A DNA stretch of 64,000 bases from Acanthochromis polyacanthus (Eukaryota; Chordata; Actinopteri; Pomacentridae): positions 33,467,974 through 33,531,973 of the forward strand of contig NC_067121.1 in the NCBI RefSeq assembly GCF_021347895.1, written 5' to 3'. The notes below the pieces were generated by a model, which saw only the letters and a list, made by a program, of their open reading frames with translations, made no database searches and was not told the origin of the DNA. Shown piece after piece: positions 22,195 through 40,917 of the stretch. The position numbers were made by a program, and so were the translations under genes. The first letter of the stretch is position 1; each line of letters begins with the position of its first letter.

Positions 22195-22341
22195 CAAGAT
22201 TTTATAAACAACACTTTGTGTATCTGCATAATTTGTTAAGGGAACTCACATCATTATCAGTAAAAGCTTAATGCAAAATGTGTGTAATCAGTTGTGTTAT
22301 AAATCAGGCGTAAGAAGAACCATGTGGTGATCAAAAAGACA

Positions 22342-22347
22342 TTTATT
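22342..22347 (-). terminator. Polyadenylation signal of ndufb3
   Basis: AATAAA on the minus strand, 59 bp downstream of the ndufb3 stop codon. It lies inside the duplicated block, so a copy also sits at 13740-13745 behind UGT copy 1, where no ndufb3 gene follows. Confidence 0.6.
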
Positions 22348-22405
22348 TAACAGAAAATACAGAATATCATTAGATTCCATCAGTCTTGAGGGACAATAAT
22401 GAGCA

Positions 22406-22781
22406 TTAGTGGCCTCCCTTCTTTGGGGGGAACATGGTGTACTCTATAGCCAGAGCTACAGTAAAAGCAGCAAATCCCCACTTGAATCCTCTCAGCAGAA
22501 CTTCTGACAGAGTCACAGCACGAGAGAAGCCGCCTGAATATCTCCAAGCCTCATTGCTGTCGAGAGAGAGATTGACAGGACAGAAAGATGGTCTCAGAAT
22601 CTTCTTTGATAGAAAAATCTCACTTGTATTCGCATGTAGGTACAAATACAGACCGTGCCCATGGGTCCTTGAGGCCCCTGGCTGCCAGCCTCTGCTGGGT
22701 GAACTCCAGCGGTGTTCCTTCCACCTTCCATTGTTTCCAGTCTGGCATTGACAACTTGCTGTGTCCATGGTCACCTCCCAT
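22406..22781 (-). CDS. ndufb3: NADH dehydrogenase 1 beta subcomplex subunit 3 (complex I B12)
   Basis: A small accessory subunit of mitochondrial complex I, anchored in the inner membrane. Two coding exons, 22781-22654 and 22556-22406, join in phase to 92 residues; human has 98. The start at [11 protein letters not shown] fits the His-rich N-terminus of the family. The body matches well: [37 protein letters not shown] and a single hydrophobic helix beginning [11 protein letters not shown], ending with a Lys/Gly/His tail. The exon 1 donor is GTCTGT, a weak form. No separate 5' noncoding exon was proven; a GC-richer patch near 24710-24790 with CCGGAG-type motifs could be the promoter. The gene is convergent with UGT copy 2, with 211 bp between stop codons. 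Confidence 0.93.
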
Positions 22782-25753
22782 GCTGAACATACAAACAGAT
22801 ATTGGCAATTTAGCAGTCCTTTTTTAAGTTTAACCCTTTCTAGAAGGCAAGTAAAGATCAATTTGCTTCTCATCAATCAACTGAGATATATTTGCAGTTA
22901 ACAACAAAAAAGACCACGACTTTGTTCATTTGCTCAAAGTTATTACATCGAGACAAAAACATATTTTCTTCAATTTACTATGACTGACATGGTTCTTTCA
23001 GGGCTGATACTAGTTATAAGTCATCAAAGAAGGACCAAGTGCTGATATTTGAAGATGAAAATCTTGGTGTTAAAATTTTGAATAAAACAAACTCCAACCC
23101 AAAATCTTGTTGAAATGCCTTTGTTTATGTTTCATGAAAATAATCTCACATTTCAACATTTGTCCTTCAGTGATAATGGGCTGTTACTTGTGGTATGTAA
23201 CTAAACAGAGGATGATTGTCGTTTGACCCCCATCATACATTAAAATGATAATCACATAAGAGGCCTACCTAGAATGCAGACTTGATTCATTCAATAAGGC
23301 CTTACTAAGAAAGATACAAATACATTTTTTTTTTATTCGGATACCAAAATTAATATCCGGATAGTGCCGTAGCGAACGAATATTCGGGATATTCGGGTCC
23401 AGCCCGAGAACTCATTATACAAATTAAAGTTTCTCTGGCCTCATAACAATTATATATTTTTAACAAAACAAGTGCAAATAAGTGACAAATTAACTCAATA
23501 CTATCTACAACTGACGAGTTGATCACACATTTTCTGGATGCGTTCATCTAAAGGGAGACATTTTTATAAGTCTTGTGTTTTTTGTAAACAGAGAAAGACG
23601 AAATGACACACACAGTTTGGATTACTGTTGAATTGTCGGTACTTAAAATTCACATATAATTAATAAATAAAACATTTTCACACATGCAGAATGGACTATT
23701 TTTGAGACATATTGCCATAAGGAGAAGGAAACTGTCTTTTTTGATTCTTTAGGATGTGTCATCTCTCAGCCCAGAGGCCTCCCCAGTTATGATCAACAAC
23801 TGAAAAAGTCCATTTTGTTTTCCACTGAAGCATTTAAGATAACCATGATCTGCTTCACTGAGAATCTACAGACATATGTGCATTCCGTAACTCTTTGGCT
23901 ACTTCACTGTAGTTTTGTAAAAGTTGGTTCTAATATTGGGTTTCATTTTAAAACCAAAACACTGCACAACATAGAAAAAAAGATCAGCTCCTACACTACT
24001 GAAACATGATCAGATATAGCTTATATGAAAGAGTTCTCCCTCGTCCTTTGGACTTGTTAAACAAAGATAAAAACATCATAAAGCCAGACTGAAATTAAGT
24101 GACAATAATGTTGTTTTTTTCAATAAATGTACAATTATGAAGTGTCTTCAACTTCTGTTTGGAAACAGAACAATTAACGGTTTAGTCAATGCTTGCAAAA
24201 TTATACTCTTGTTTGTTAATGTCTGCTTTATCAGATCGGCGTTGTTCCGACTAAAATAAGACGAATTTGTTGCTGTAATGCATATTTAAAGCTAAAGCTA
24301 CCTGCTGTTAAGGCAAATACACAATTTGCACTCATGTGATTTACGTTATCAACGACTAACAATCAGTATCATTATCAGTCAATGATACTGATTTCACCCA
24401 TCCTAATGTAATCAACCAGATCAAAGACGCCTTGATTGAGATAATGTGTAGATTACATACATCGACCAAGTCAGATGGTGTTTTCTCTGCTAGCATGTCG
24501 TTAGCTAATGATGCTAACATGCGCTAATAGAACAGTGACATTTGTACAAGGACTCGTTTTTAGTCGCCACCTACCTTATGTAAACTTCTTTCTATGGTCT
24601 ACAGTGACAGTACAACAAAAATACACGACATGTTTTATGTTATTAATAAAAATGACTGTACCTGAATGGTTTGTTGTGACCTCTGCTGTGGACTAAGTGC
24701 TGCAACAGTTAATGCTGGTTGACGGCAACATTACGGCAAGCTTTAGGGCCAAACTACCGGAGCGTTGTTATCGCGGAGAAGGCATTTTAATATTTTACTT
24801 TTTCAAGACCAACTCTACAAGTACAACTCCACGTTTAATTATTGTTGTTATAATAATCTGTTATTTTACTTAAGTGTAAGACAAAAGTTACTTCGACAAT
24901 AAAAAAGTAGTCATGTATTATTAATTTAGAATTTATCCACAACTCTACAGGAATACTTCTGACTGATCAGGATCACTAGATGCAGTTCTAATGAAAATAA
25001 CATTAAACTCCAAAGCTTTTGGTACACTATATTAAAGGAAATTTTGCATCCACTGATTTTCAGTTAAGGACAAAAATATTGCAGTTTGTAATCAAAACGT
25101 TTTTAATAAAGAACTGTGTTATCCTTTGGTGTTAAAAACAAAATGACTTAATATTCAGGATTTGTCACAAAAAACTGCAATCCAACATGTTACATTAAAA
25201 AGCTAAAATTAACAGTTTGTCTGCAGCATCAGTGTAAGGCATCTGTTGATATGATAAGATAGTAAATTGTTTTTACTTTGACTACCACCTCTGTTACAAA
25301 CATCAAACTCACAGAATTAAACGATCAGTTTGCTTCTTTGAAAATAGTGTGGCAATGCTCTCCCCTCTCATCATGGCAGGAGTGTAGTCTGAGGTAGGCT
25401 AAAGTGAAAAGGACAAGTGAATGAAATGATTGATATTTTTAGTTGTTGTGTTTTGCAGTTATCTCTCCATCCTTTGTCTCAATTTGTACATCACATATTG
25501 CAGTTACACTGAAGAAAATTGTCTATAATTACAAATTTACTAGCAAAGGCACTGGAAGAAAAATTCTTTGTACATTTCACCAGTTACATTCTATAAATCA
25601 TCATCCACAAAATTACAGTCTTGTTGCTACTAATTACACACAATTATGTACACAATTTTCAGAATAAATCACACACTGCAGAGACAGTGCTCAGTGTCTA
25701 TGATGCGTGTCGACCATGTGATTTTCTGGGCTTTGCATGTCAGAAAAATTGAA
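22782..25753. other. Gene-free stretch between ndufb3 and pecr
   Basis: Probably 5' flank or first intron of ndufb3 plus the 3' flank of pecr. AT-rich. At about 23325-23400 there is a patch repeating ATTCGG/ATATCCGG-type words that may be an old transposon end. The GC-richer patch at 24710-24790 is a candidate ndufb3 promoter. No coding exon or RNA gene is visible. Confidence 0.45.
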
Positions 25754-32142
<6,389 letters not shown>

Positions 32143-32176
32143 GCTTGTTCTCTGTCCTGCCGCTGACTGACTGGAG

Positions 32177-33339
32177 TAGAGTGCCTATATAATGAGAGTG
32201 GCGACATGTCGGGTCCAAAAAAATTTTGGTCACGTGATCTATAGGAGCCATTTTGTTTCCTATTCATGAACGCCGGTTATGCCTGTTAACGTTGTTTACA
32301 ACGCAGAGAGTAATTCTAGGTCCTTTTTCGCTTCCTAAATACCTGAAAAATGACGGGCTGTTGTGCCTTTGGGTGCACAAATCGATCGGAGAAGGGATTA
32401 CACATGTTTAGATTTCCCAGGAGTAGTGAAAGAATGAAACTGGGGGGAAATAAAGTCCGGAGAGTGGGATGGAAACCGACTTCATCATGGTTTTTGTGCC
32501 AGGTTAGTCCCATGTATGTACTTTCATGTTATGATGTATGGGTGAATGACAGATAGAAAAGTTTAATGTGATTTTAGGCAGTTGTGGTTATTTTGACTTT
32601 GACCATTTTCATGCATGGAGATGCATGAAATACGGGCCGCTGAAGTTTAACGGGGTAACCCGTTAAACTTCAGCGGCCCATCCAAGCTTCGACAACAGCC
32701 TCCCTGTTCATTCACACGATTTCCAATTCAACAAACAGCTGACAGTTTTCTGTTTCCTATTTTCTGTTTTCCGTCCAACCTGCAGTCACTTATCAGCCTC
32801 ATATGACCCGAACAGGCTCCGTGTTGTTCACCTGTTTCTGGGCTGTTAGCCGCCGTTAGCATGAGGATGCTGTTAGTCATATGCTTACAGCTGCAGCACC
32901 GTACAGGCGGACGGGAAAACGTATTTTACTAAATTGACCGAAGCTGCAAGCTCGATGATAGAAAGATTATACACCCATGGAAAGCTTAGATTCTCATGAA
33001 TCCGCCGGTATAAACCACTTTCAGATGTGATTACCACAGCGGGTAATATAAACACATTTGTCCAACAAACAGCAAATAACGTAAACAGCACAACTCACCT
33101 TTGAAGGCTCAAAACTAGTCACAGATGAAAATATTCCACAAAACGGCCATAATCCAACCTTGGACATCCAGACAAAACAAGCCAGTAAATTATTTTGTCC
33201 AAAACATGTCTTGAAATCAGTAAACAATCCATAATTTTCGTGAATGTGCACCTCGCGCTGCGCGTCCCATATTGAGTGAATGGAAACAAAATGGCTTCAA
33301 ATCCCCAGTTGTCGCCACTCTCATTATATCGGCACTCTA
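32177..33339 (+). mobile_element. Non-autonomous P-type (THAP) transposon abutting pecr
   Basis: A 1,163-bp element has 29-bp terminal inverted repeats with one mismatch (TAGAGTGCC at the outer ends, GAGAGTGGCGAC at the inner). It is flanked by the 8-bp direct repeat GACTGGAG at 32169-32176 and 33340-33347. P elements make 8-bp target duplications and encode a THAP DNA-binding domain. An exon at 32350-32502 encodes such a domain start (MTGCCAFGCTNR, GWKPTSSWFLC) and ends at a GT donor before the expected final histidine. No other transposase exon is visible. A perfect 21-bp inverted repeat with a 4-bp loop lies at 32634-32679. Confidence 0.85.
32634..32679. repeat. Perfect 21-bp hairpin inside the P-type element
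   Basis: Arms GGGCCGCTGAAGTTTAACGG(G) and its exact reverse complement are separated by GTAA. The perfect pairing in an otherwise decayed element suggests recent origin or selection. Confidence 0.9.
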
Positions 33340-33759
33340 GACTGGAGGAGATAACAGCGCCCCCGTCTGGACATATCACTGCAGTGTGGGACGTGGTTAT
33401 TGCTCTGCTGCCATCTTCAGGTTACAGGTTGTTTTTTTACTCAATGCATACAGTTAAGCCCAAAATAATTCATATTCATGCCATATTTTGATTCACAGTG
33501 ATTTTTAAATTAAAGAATTTAATTAAAATAAACTTTATTTGTCATCCTCAGAGCTTTGTATGATCTGTTTGCACTCTTTGCAACTGCATTACTACTGCAA
33601 TGCTCCGTTCTTTTGTTATATGCTGCCACTTATTTTTTTTGTAAAGAAGTATTTTGTTTCACTATTTAGTTTTTTATTTTATTAAATTATCATTATCATT
33701 GAAGCACTTTTTGCACTTATTAAAAGTTTTTCCTTACGTCTGAATTCTTGCTTGTGTTG

Positions 33760-33905
33760 TACGTCACTTTGGACAAAAGTGTCTGCTAAATGAAATTGTA
33801 GAATTGTAGAATTATTTGATTTGATTTGTATGTTTAAAAAGGAAAAAGTCCTCTGGAATTTCATTGTACACTGTATATAATGACAATAAAGCTTTTTTTT
33901 TAATC
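33760..33905. repeat. LINE L2-like tail fragment
   Basis: CACTTTGGACAAAAGTGTCTGCTAAATG followed by a short-spaced ATTGTACACTGTATATAATG and ACAATAAAGC resembles the 3' tails of fish L2-type retroposons (each quoted part is read in pieces of the same stretch). Assignment is by memory only. Confidence 0.4.
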
Positions 33906-34178
33906 TTAGGCATGTAGAGCTGTTGGACTCATAACAGTGGCAACAACTGTACAATAATAGTAGCAACCATTTGGTAGTTAAAATAGGATACATAAAATGA
34001 AATCTGATTATTAAAAAAGCAAAATACGGAAATAAAATAAAATAAAATATCATATTGACAAGAAATTATGCACATAAGGTGTTAAAATGTTTCAGAGGTG
34101 ACCAATAACTCTTCTTCTGACTGGAAATGACATAAACAAGTGACAAAAGATATGTGCTAGAGATACGAGTGATGCATT

Positions 34179-34182
<4 letters not shown>

Positions 34183-34240
<58 letters not shown>
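34183..34240. repeat. (TA)n(TG)n microsatellite
   Basis: A TATATATA run followed by more than 20 TG units. The short H/T- and V/C-rich open frames here are artefacts of it. Confidence 0.95.
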
Positions 34241-34647
34241 AAATGCATCGCGGTGTACGTATAGAGAATGGATTGATGGATGGATCTATCCATCCATCCA
34301 TCTATCTATATTCTATGTTATTAAGCTTTGGAAATACGATTTTAAAAAGTTTAATACTCCGAATGGAAATTATTGTGCCAGATGCCACTCAGAAAAAAAC
34401 TAAAATAAGAAAAGCAACACGACACAAGTATAACTACTGAAATAATAATTCAGCTAAAATAAGGCCAGAATAGAACATTCAGTAATTAAGTAATGCTGGC
34501 AATCATGTTGAATCAGTAATACCATATGTGATAATTTAGTATTGTACATGAAAATCAAGCATCTTATATTTTAACTTTCCTCACGAGCCTACAGAGGACA
34601 CAGCAGTGAATAGAAAATGAAAGGATTTTAACCTTTTACTAAAAATG

Positions 34648-36826
34648 CCATGTGCAGAATGATTCATACCCTTGAAACCATTCCCAATGGTTGATGCTAC
34701 GGGTACGGACCCGTACCCGTAGCATCTGTACTAGAGGTACGGACCCGTACCCGTAGCATCTGTACTAGAGGTACGGACCCGTTAAGGTAACTGAAGAGCT
34801 GGCGCCGGTTAACTACTATTTGCTGCACATTACAGGCAGTTTATATGAATGACTTTGACGGCGAACATTGTATAATTTCACCAAAAATACACCGTCTCCT
34901 CTCACACTTTAGACATTGCAGTTTTTACGCTTTTAGACGCCGTGTCTAAATTGTTTGAAGTCCAGTTCCTATTAAGTAGTTTACCGCGTTCAGTGGTGGA
35001 AGCGGCTGACGAACTCCATTGCAAATGTTCCCATTTAATTTCGGACGCTAATTTACAAGATAAAGTTAAGGATGTCGAATATGAAACAAACACTCGTGAA
35101 TGGTGAGGAGCAGCTCTTTAATTCGGCATGAATTTAAAAAAAAACCACAAACTCGATTTACTGTGATATTGTGAGATTTGTTTGTGGTTATGTAACTTAG
35201 CCATTCAACAGAGTCCGCTAACATTAAAGTGACTGTGATAGTGTCTGTGTTGACAGACGTAGAAAATACGTCAGGGTTTTGTTTAGGTTGTTCCTCCATT
35301 TGTTTTGTTTGCTGTTTGTGCTTTATTAGAACAGGGTCACGTGAATAAAAAGTTTTGCTATTTTTAATAGTAGTACTGATTTCAACCCCCAAATCGCTGT
35401 CCGTGAAAAAGTCAGATAATGATATTTATAAGACATTATGCATGATAGAAAAGAGAACAGCAGATGACTGACATGACAGGCTCGGCACACAGAGCACGCA
35501 GATTCACCTCGAATCACGGAAGCGCCTTCATCACTCGGATTACCAAACCGGCTCATTAATATTTATGTCCGTCGGATTACCAGCCAATCACAAAGCGCGT
35601 TCATCAGCCGGCTCATTAATATTCATGTCCGTCTCATTAATATTTATAGCAAGGGAAAGTGCCGTATCCGTAGGCCACAGGCTACGGGTACGGGTCCGTA
35701 TCTGTAGACACTACCATTCCCAATGGTCCTGGTCATTTATGTTCCATAGCGTTCTAATACACTTAAAAAAGCTCACGCTCTGTCTAAAACCAAAGAGCTA
35801 ACTGAGTTGCTATTAGGGTCCATCTTTGAGACAGAGTTGTGCATCGAGGCTGTTTTCAAGTTATCAAATCCATGTGTTTTCAAGTGTCAGTGACCACAGA
35901 ATAAAGCACAAACGAAAAGTACAAGGAGTTCCACACTATGAAAAGTCTCAAAGGGCGTAGCAGGAAACCACAAGTGACCCCTGTACTGCCAAGAACAGCA
36001 GTTCAAGAGGCCAAGAGGAATCCAAGGATCACTACAGAGGCCATTCTGAGGAATCTTAGCAGTTCTGGTGTCAACATCTCAATCAGATTCTCCAGAAGAC
36101 ATTTAACAAGGCTGGACTCCATGGACAGGGACCAAAGATGACTACAATTCTCAAAAACAAGACGTAAGCTTCTGGTCAATCAGTTCTGTTTGGACCAGGA
36201 ATGTGGCTTTGGTTTGGTTAAAGAAAGATGTCACATTCAGCCCCAAAAACATCATCCAGCGGTCAGACATGGTGGTTTAAATGTGATGCTTTTGGGGATG
36301 TTTTCCAGCCAAAAGTCCAGGCAGTCTTGTCAAAGTAAACATCATGAGAAAAGAGGACGACATTAAGATTCTGGTGAAAAACATCAGGAGGTTTGCAGAA
36401 AAACTTGGTCTTGGGCAGCGTAGGACCTTGTAACAGGACAATGATCTGAAACACGCAAAGTAATGAAGAAATGGTGAAAAGAGAACAGTATCAGCATGCT
36501 GGAGTAGAGACCTGGATCCCATCAACAATCTGTGGAGGAAAGTGAAGACCAGAGTGATGACAAGGAAGAATCCATCCTCAAAGACCTGGAGATGATCCCA
36601 AAAATCCCAGTGGAGACAAACAGAAGGACTGTTAGAAATAATAAGAACTGTTTGACTGCAAGTAAAGGCTTTGAAACTGAATACTGAAAACAGGATTAAC
36701 TATTTAGCATCTCTAACAGAATGTATTGTCTCTTTTAAACACTTGGATGATTGCCTCCCACAAGAAAATTACTGGTCAAATTAAATTTTATTCTTAGCAA
36801 AATTTGTCACGAGTGTGAATAATTTA
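34648..36826 (+). mobile_element. Dead Tc1-like element split by a nested insertion
   Basis: Ends resemble inverted repeats (GAATGATTCATACCC on the left; the right end has GAGTGTGAATAATTT). The body after 35730 carries a Tc1 transposase remnant on the plus strand, including the N-terminal stretch KGRSRKPQVTPVLPRTAVQE and ITTEAILRNLSSSGVNIS, then stops and indels. It was interrupted by the element at 34692-35712. Outer borders are approximate. Confidence 0.7.
34692..35712. mobile_element. 1,021-bp element flanked by 15-bp direct repeats
   Basis: The direct repeat ACCATTCCCAATGGT occurs at 34677-34691 and 35713-35727; the sequence outside continues one Tc1 element, so the 1,021 bp between is an insertion. 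The subterminal regions share ACGGACCCGTACCCGTAGC in inverted orientation. At the left end this unit is tandemly repeated with a spacer CATCTGTACTAGAGG. Near the right end, CGGCTCATTAATATT occurs twice. No convincing protein frame exists. Family unknown: a 15-bp target duplication is longer than in the common cut-and-paste superfamilies I know. Confidence 0.75.
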
Positions 36827-37932
36827 GGGATTAACTCTATATATATGTACTTGGTAACCCATCAAATCAACTGCTATAAATCAGAATTCTGGCTTTTTGA
36901 AAATATTTACCATGAGCTGAAAAAGCTCTTTGATGCTTTGCAATTCTGGCTCAACCTACAGACTGTGTGTAAAGATTATAGTTCAACCTGCCTGTGCTCT
37001 CACAGAAGTTCTCTTTTAGACTTTAGATCTTCTTTCTATTCGTTTGTATCAGTTATTGGTTTTAATGACTGATAATGATTCGTAAGTGCCAGATTAAAAA
37101 TAAGCTACCTTTTAATTTTTTTCTGATTACATATGGTAGAAAATACCTGCAGTGTTCAGGTTATTTTTGAATTTATTTCTTAGTAATTTAATGTTTTCTA
37201 TGTTTTGTCGTCAATACGAACACCCAGAAATCCATGAGTGTGTTATGTACTTAGCTAAAGCTAGAAATAAACGAGAAAAAATGAGTGAAGGTGAAGAAAC
37301 CGTCAGGAGAAACACTCCACTATGCAAAGACACAGTAAACTCTCAGCCAGCTAGACTGCCCTCGATTCAGGATGCATAACAAAAGTATTAAATTGATATC
37401 AGCTATTATTGTTGGAAAACAAAGTCTCAATATCAACCCATGATGAACACAGACAGGCAGATTTGATACATCGGGCATAAAGTTCAGTTTTTTTTGAAAA
37501 TGCTACATAATATGGTTTGCTTTATATGCAAGTTGAAGCAGCTGCTATGTAACTCAATGACTGTGTATTCAGAGAGCACTGTGTTTGATCTGCACCTGCC
37601 AGTGAGCCATCATAGGAGTAGACCTGGAGTTAATTCCACTACAGGAGACAGTTTATGTTCACTGCAATTAGGTAGAAAAAAAAAGGCCAAATATGTTGTA
37701 AAATATGAAATAACCACAAAATCCCGTACCCCTAACAGCTCTCACTTACAAAGGGTCAGCGAGGTTTTCATTATTGCAACTATGTCACAAAGCAGATGCA
37801 CAAAGACGACACAAACAAAGAACTCCGCTCCAGACCGCTTTATTGTTGGATGTTGAGGCCATGTCCAGGTCGGTTAACTTAATTAACTAGAAAACAAAGT
37901 CCCAAATCCACTAGTGATCTTAGCGCACTAGT
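36827..37932. other. Gene-free stretch before rpl37a
   Basis: AT-rich intergenic sequence. The 60-120-codon open frames here show no coding character. The AATAAA of rpl37a lies at 37839-37844. Confidence 0.5.
37839..37844 (-). terminator. Polyadenylation signal of rpl37a
   Basis: Minus-strand AATAAA 89 bp past the stop codon, suiting the short 3' untranslated regions of ribosomal protein genes. Confidence 0.75.
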
Positions 37933-40495
<2,563 letters not shown>

Positions 40496-40917
40496 CTTTT
40501 CAGTGGAGACGTAGGTCCAAAGAGGGAGACCTTAGGGCGCAGGCGCGATTTACTCAGTTGTTCATGTTGCATTTTGGGAGTTTGAGTTTTCTCAGAATTC
40601 AGCCACAATACATAAATATATAATTACACGTGAAGTGAAATCGTCAAGTATTGGTTTGTGCGTTTACTGTTACAACGTAGAGGCAAAATAAAAGGACGAT
40701 CCTTCTGTACATAAAATTATAAAGGAACCAAATTAACTCGTAACTAAGGACGCGTCTGTGGATTCGCGCATGCGTATTGATGTAGTGGACGACAACATCC
40801 CTGCTGCTGAGTTGCAATGTTTGTCCAGTTAGCCTGTCATGATGCGACAATAGTCGTTTGTGAATATACAGTTCGTTGAAAATATTCTTTCTTTGCTATT
40901 AAGTTCTATGATTTACT
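40496..40917. promoter_or_regulatory. Shared bidirectional promoter, rpl37a and cfap410
   Basis: The two start codons are 422 bp apart and point away from each other with no other gene between. The interval must hold both promoters. It includes GCGCAGGCGCG- and GCGCATGCG-type sequences (about 40538-40550 and 40764-40774); GCGCATGCG resembles the NRF1 site common in ciliary and housekeeping bidirectional promoters. Confidence 0.6.
40515..40530 (-). promoter_or_regulatory. Candidate 5' TOP start of rpl37a
   Basis: On the minus strand CTCCCTCTTTGG precedes the ATG by about 25-35 bases. Ribosomal protein mRNAs start at a C in such a pyrimidine tract, which brings them under mTOR/LARP1 translational control. 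The exact start base is inferred. Confidence 0.5.

Larger units (their letters stand above)
15660..22383. repeat. Tandem duplication unit, copy 2 (UGT)
   Basis: Partner of 6602-13781. It has about 230 bp of extra promoter sequence at 15915-16140 and a LINE insertion in intron 6, both absent from copy 1. Its 3' edge is contiguous with the ndufb3 3' untranslated region, suggesting that this is the original location. Confidence 0.9.

Noticed and set aside
34690..34790. CRISPR-like regular repeat
   Set aside because: Only two to three units, palindromic and at the end of a transposon in a vertebrate genome.
37152..37379. 75-codon frame upstream of rpl37a
   Set aside because: No homology, no splice partners and low-complexity start; expected by chance in this AT-rich region.
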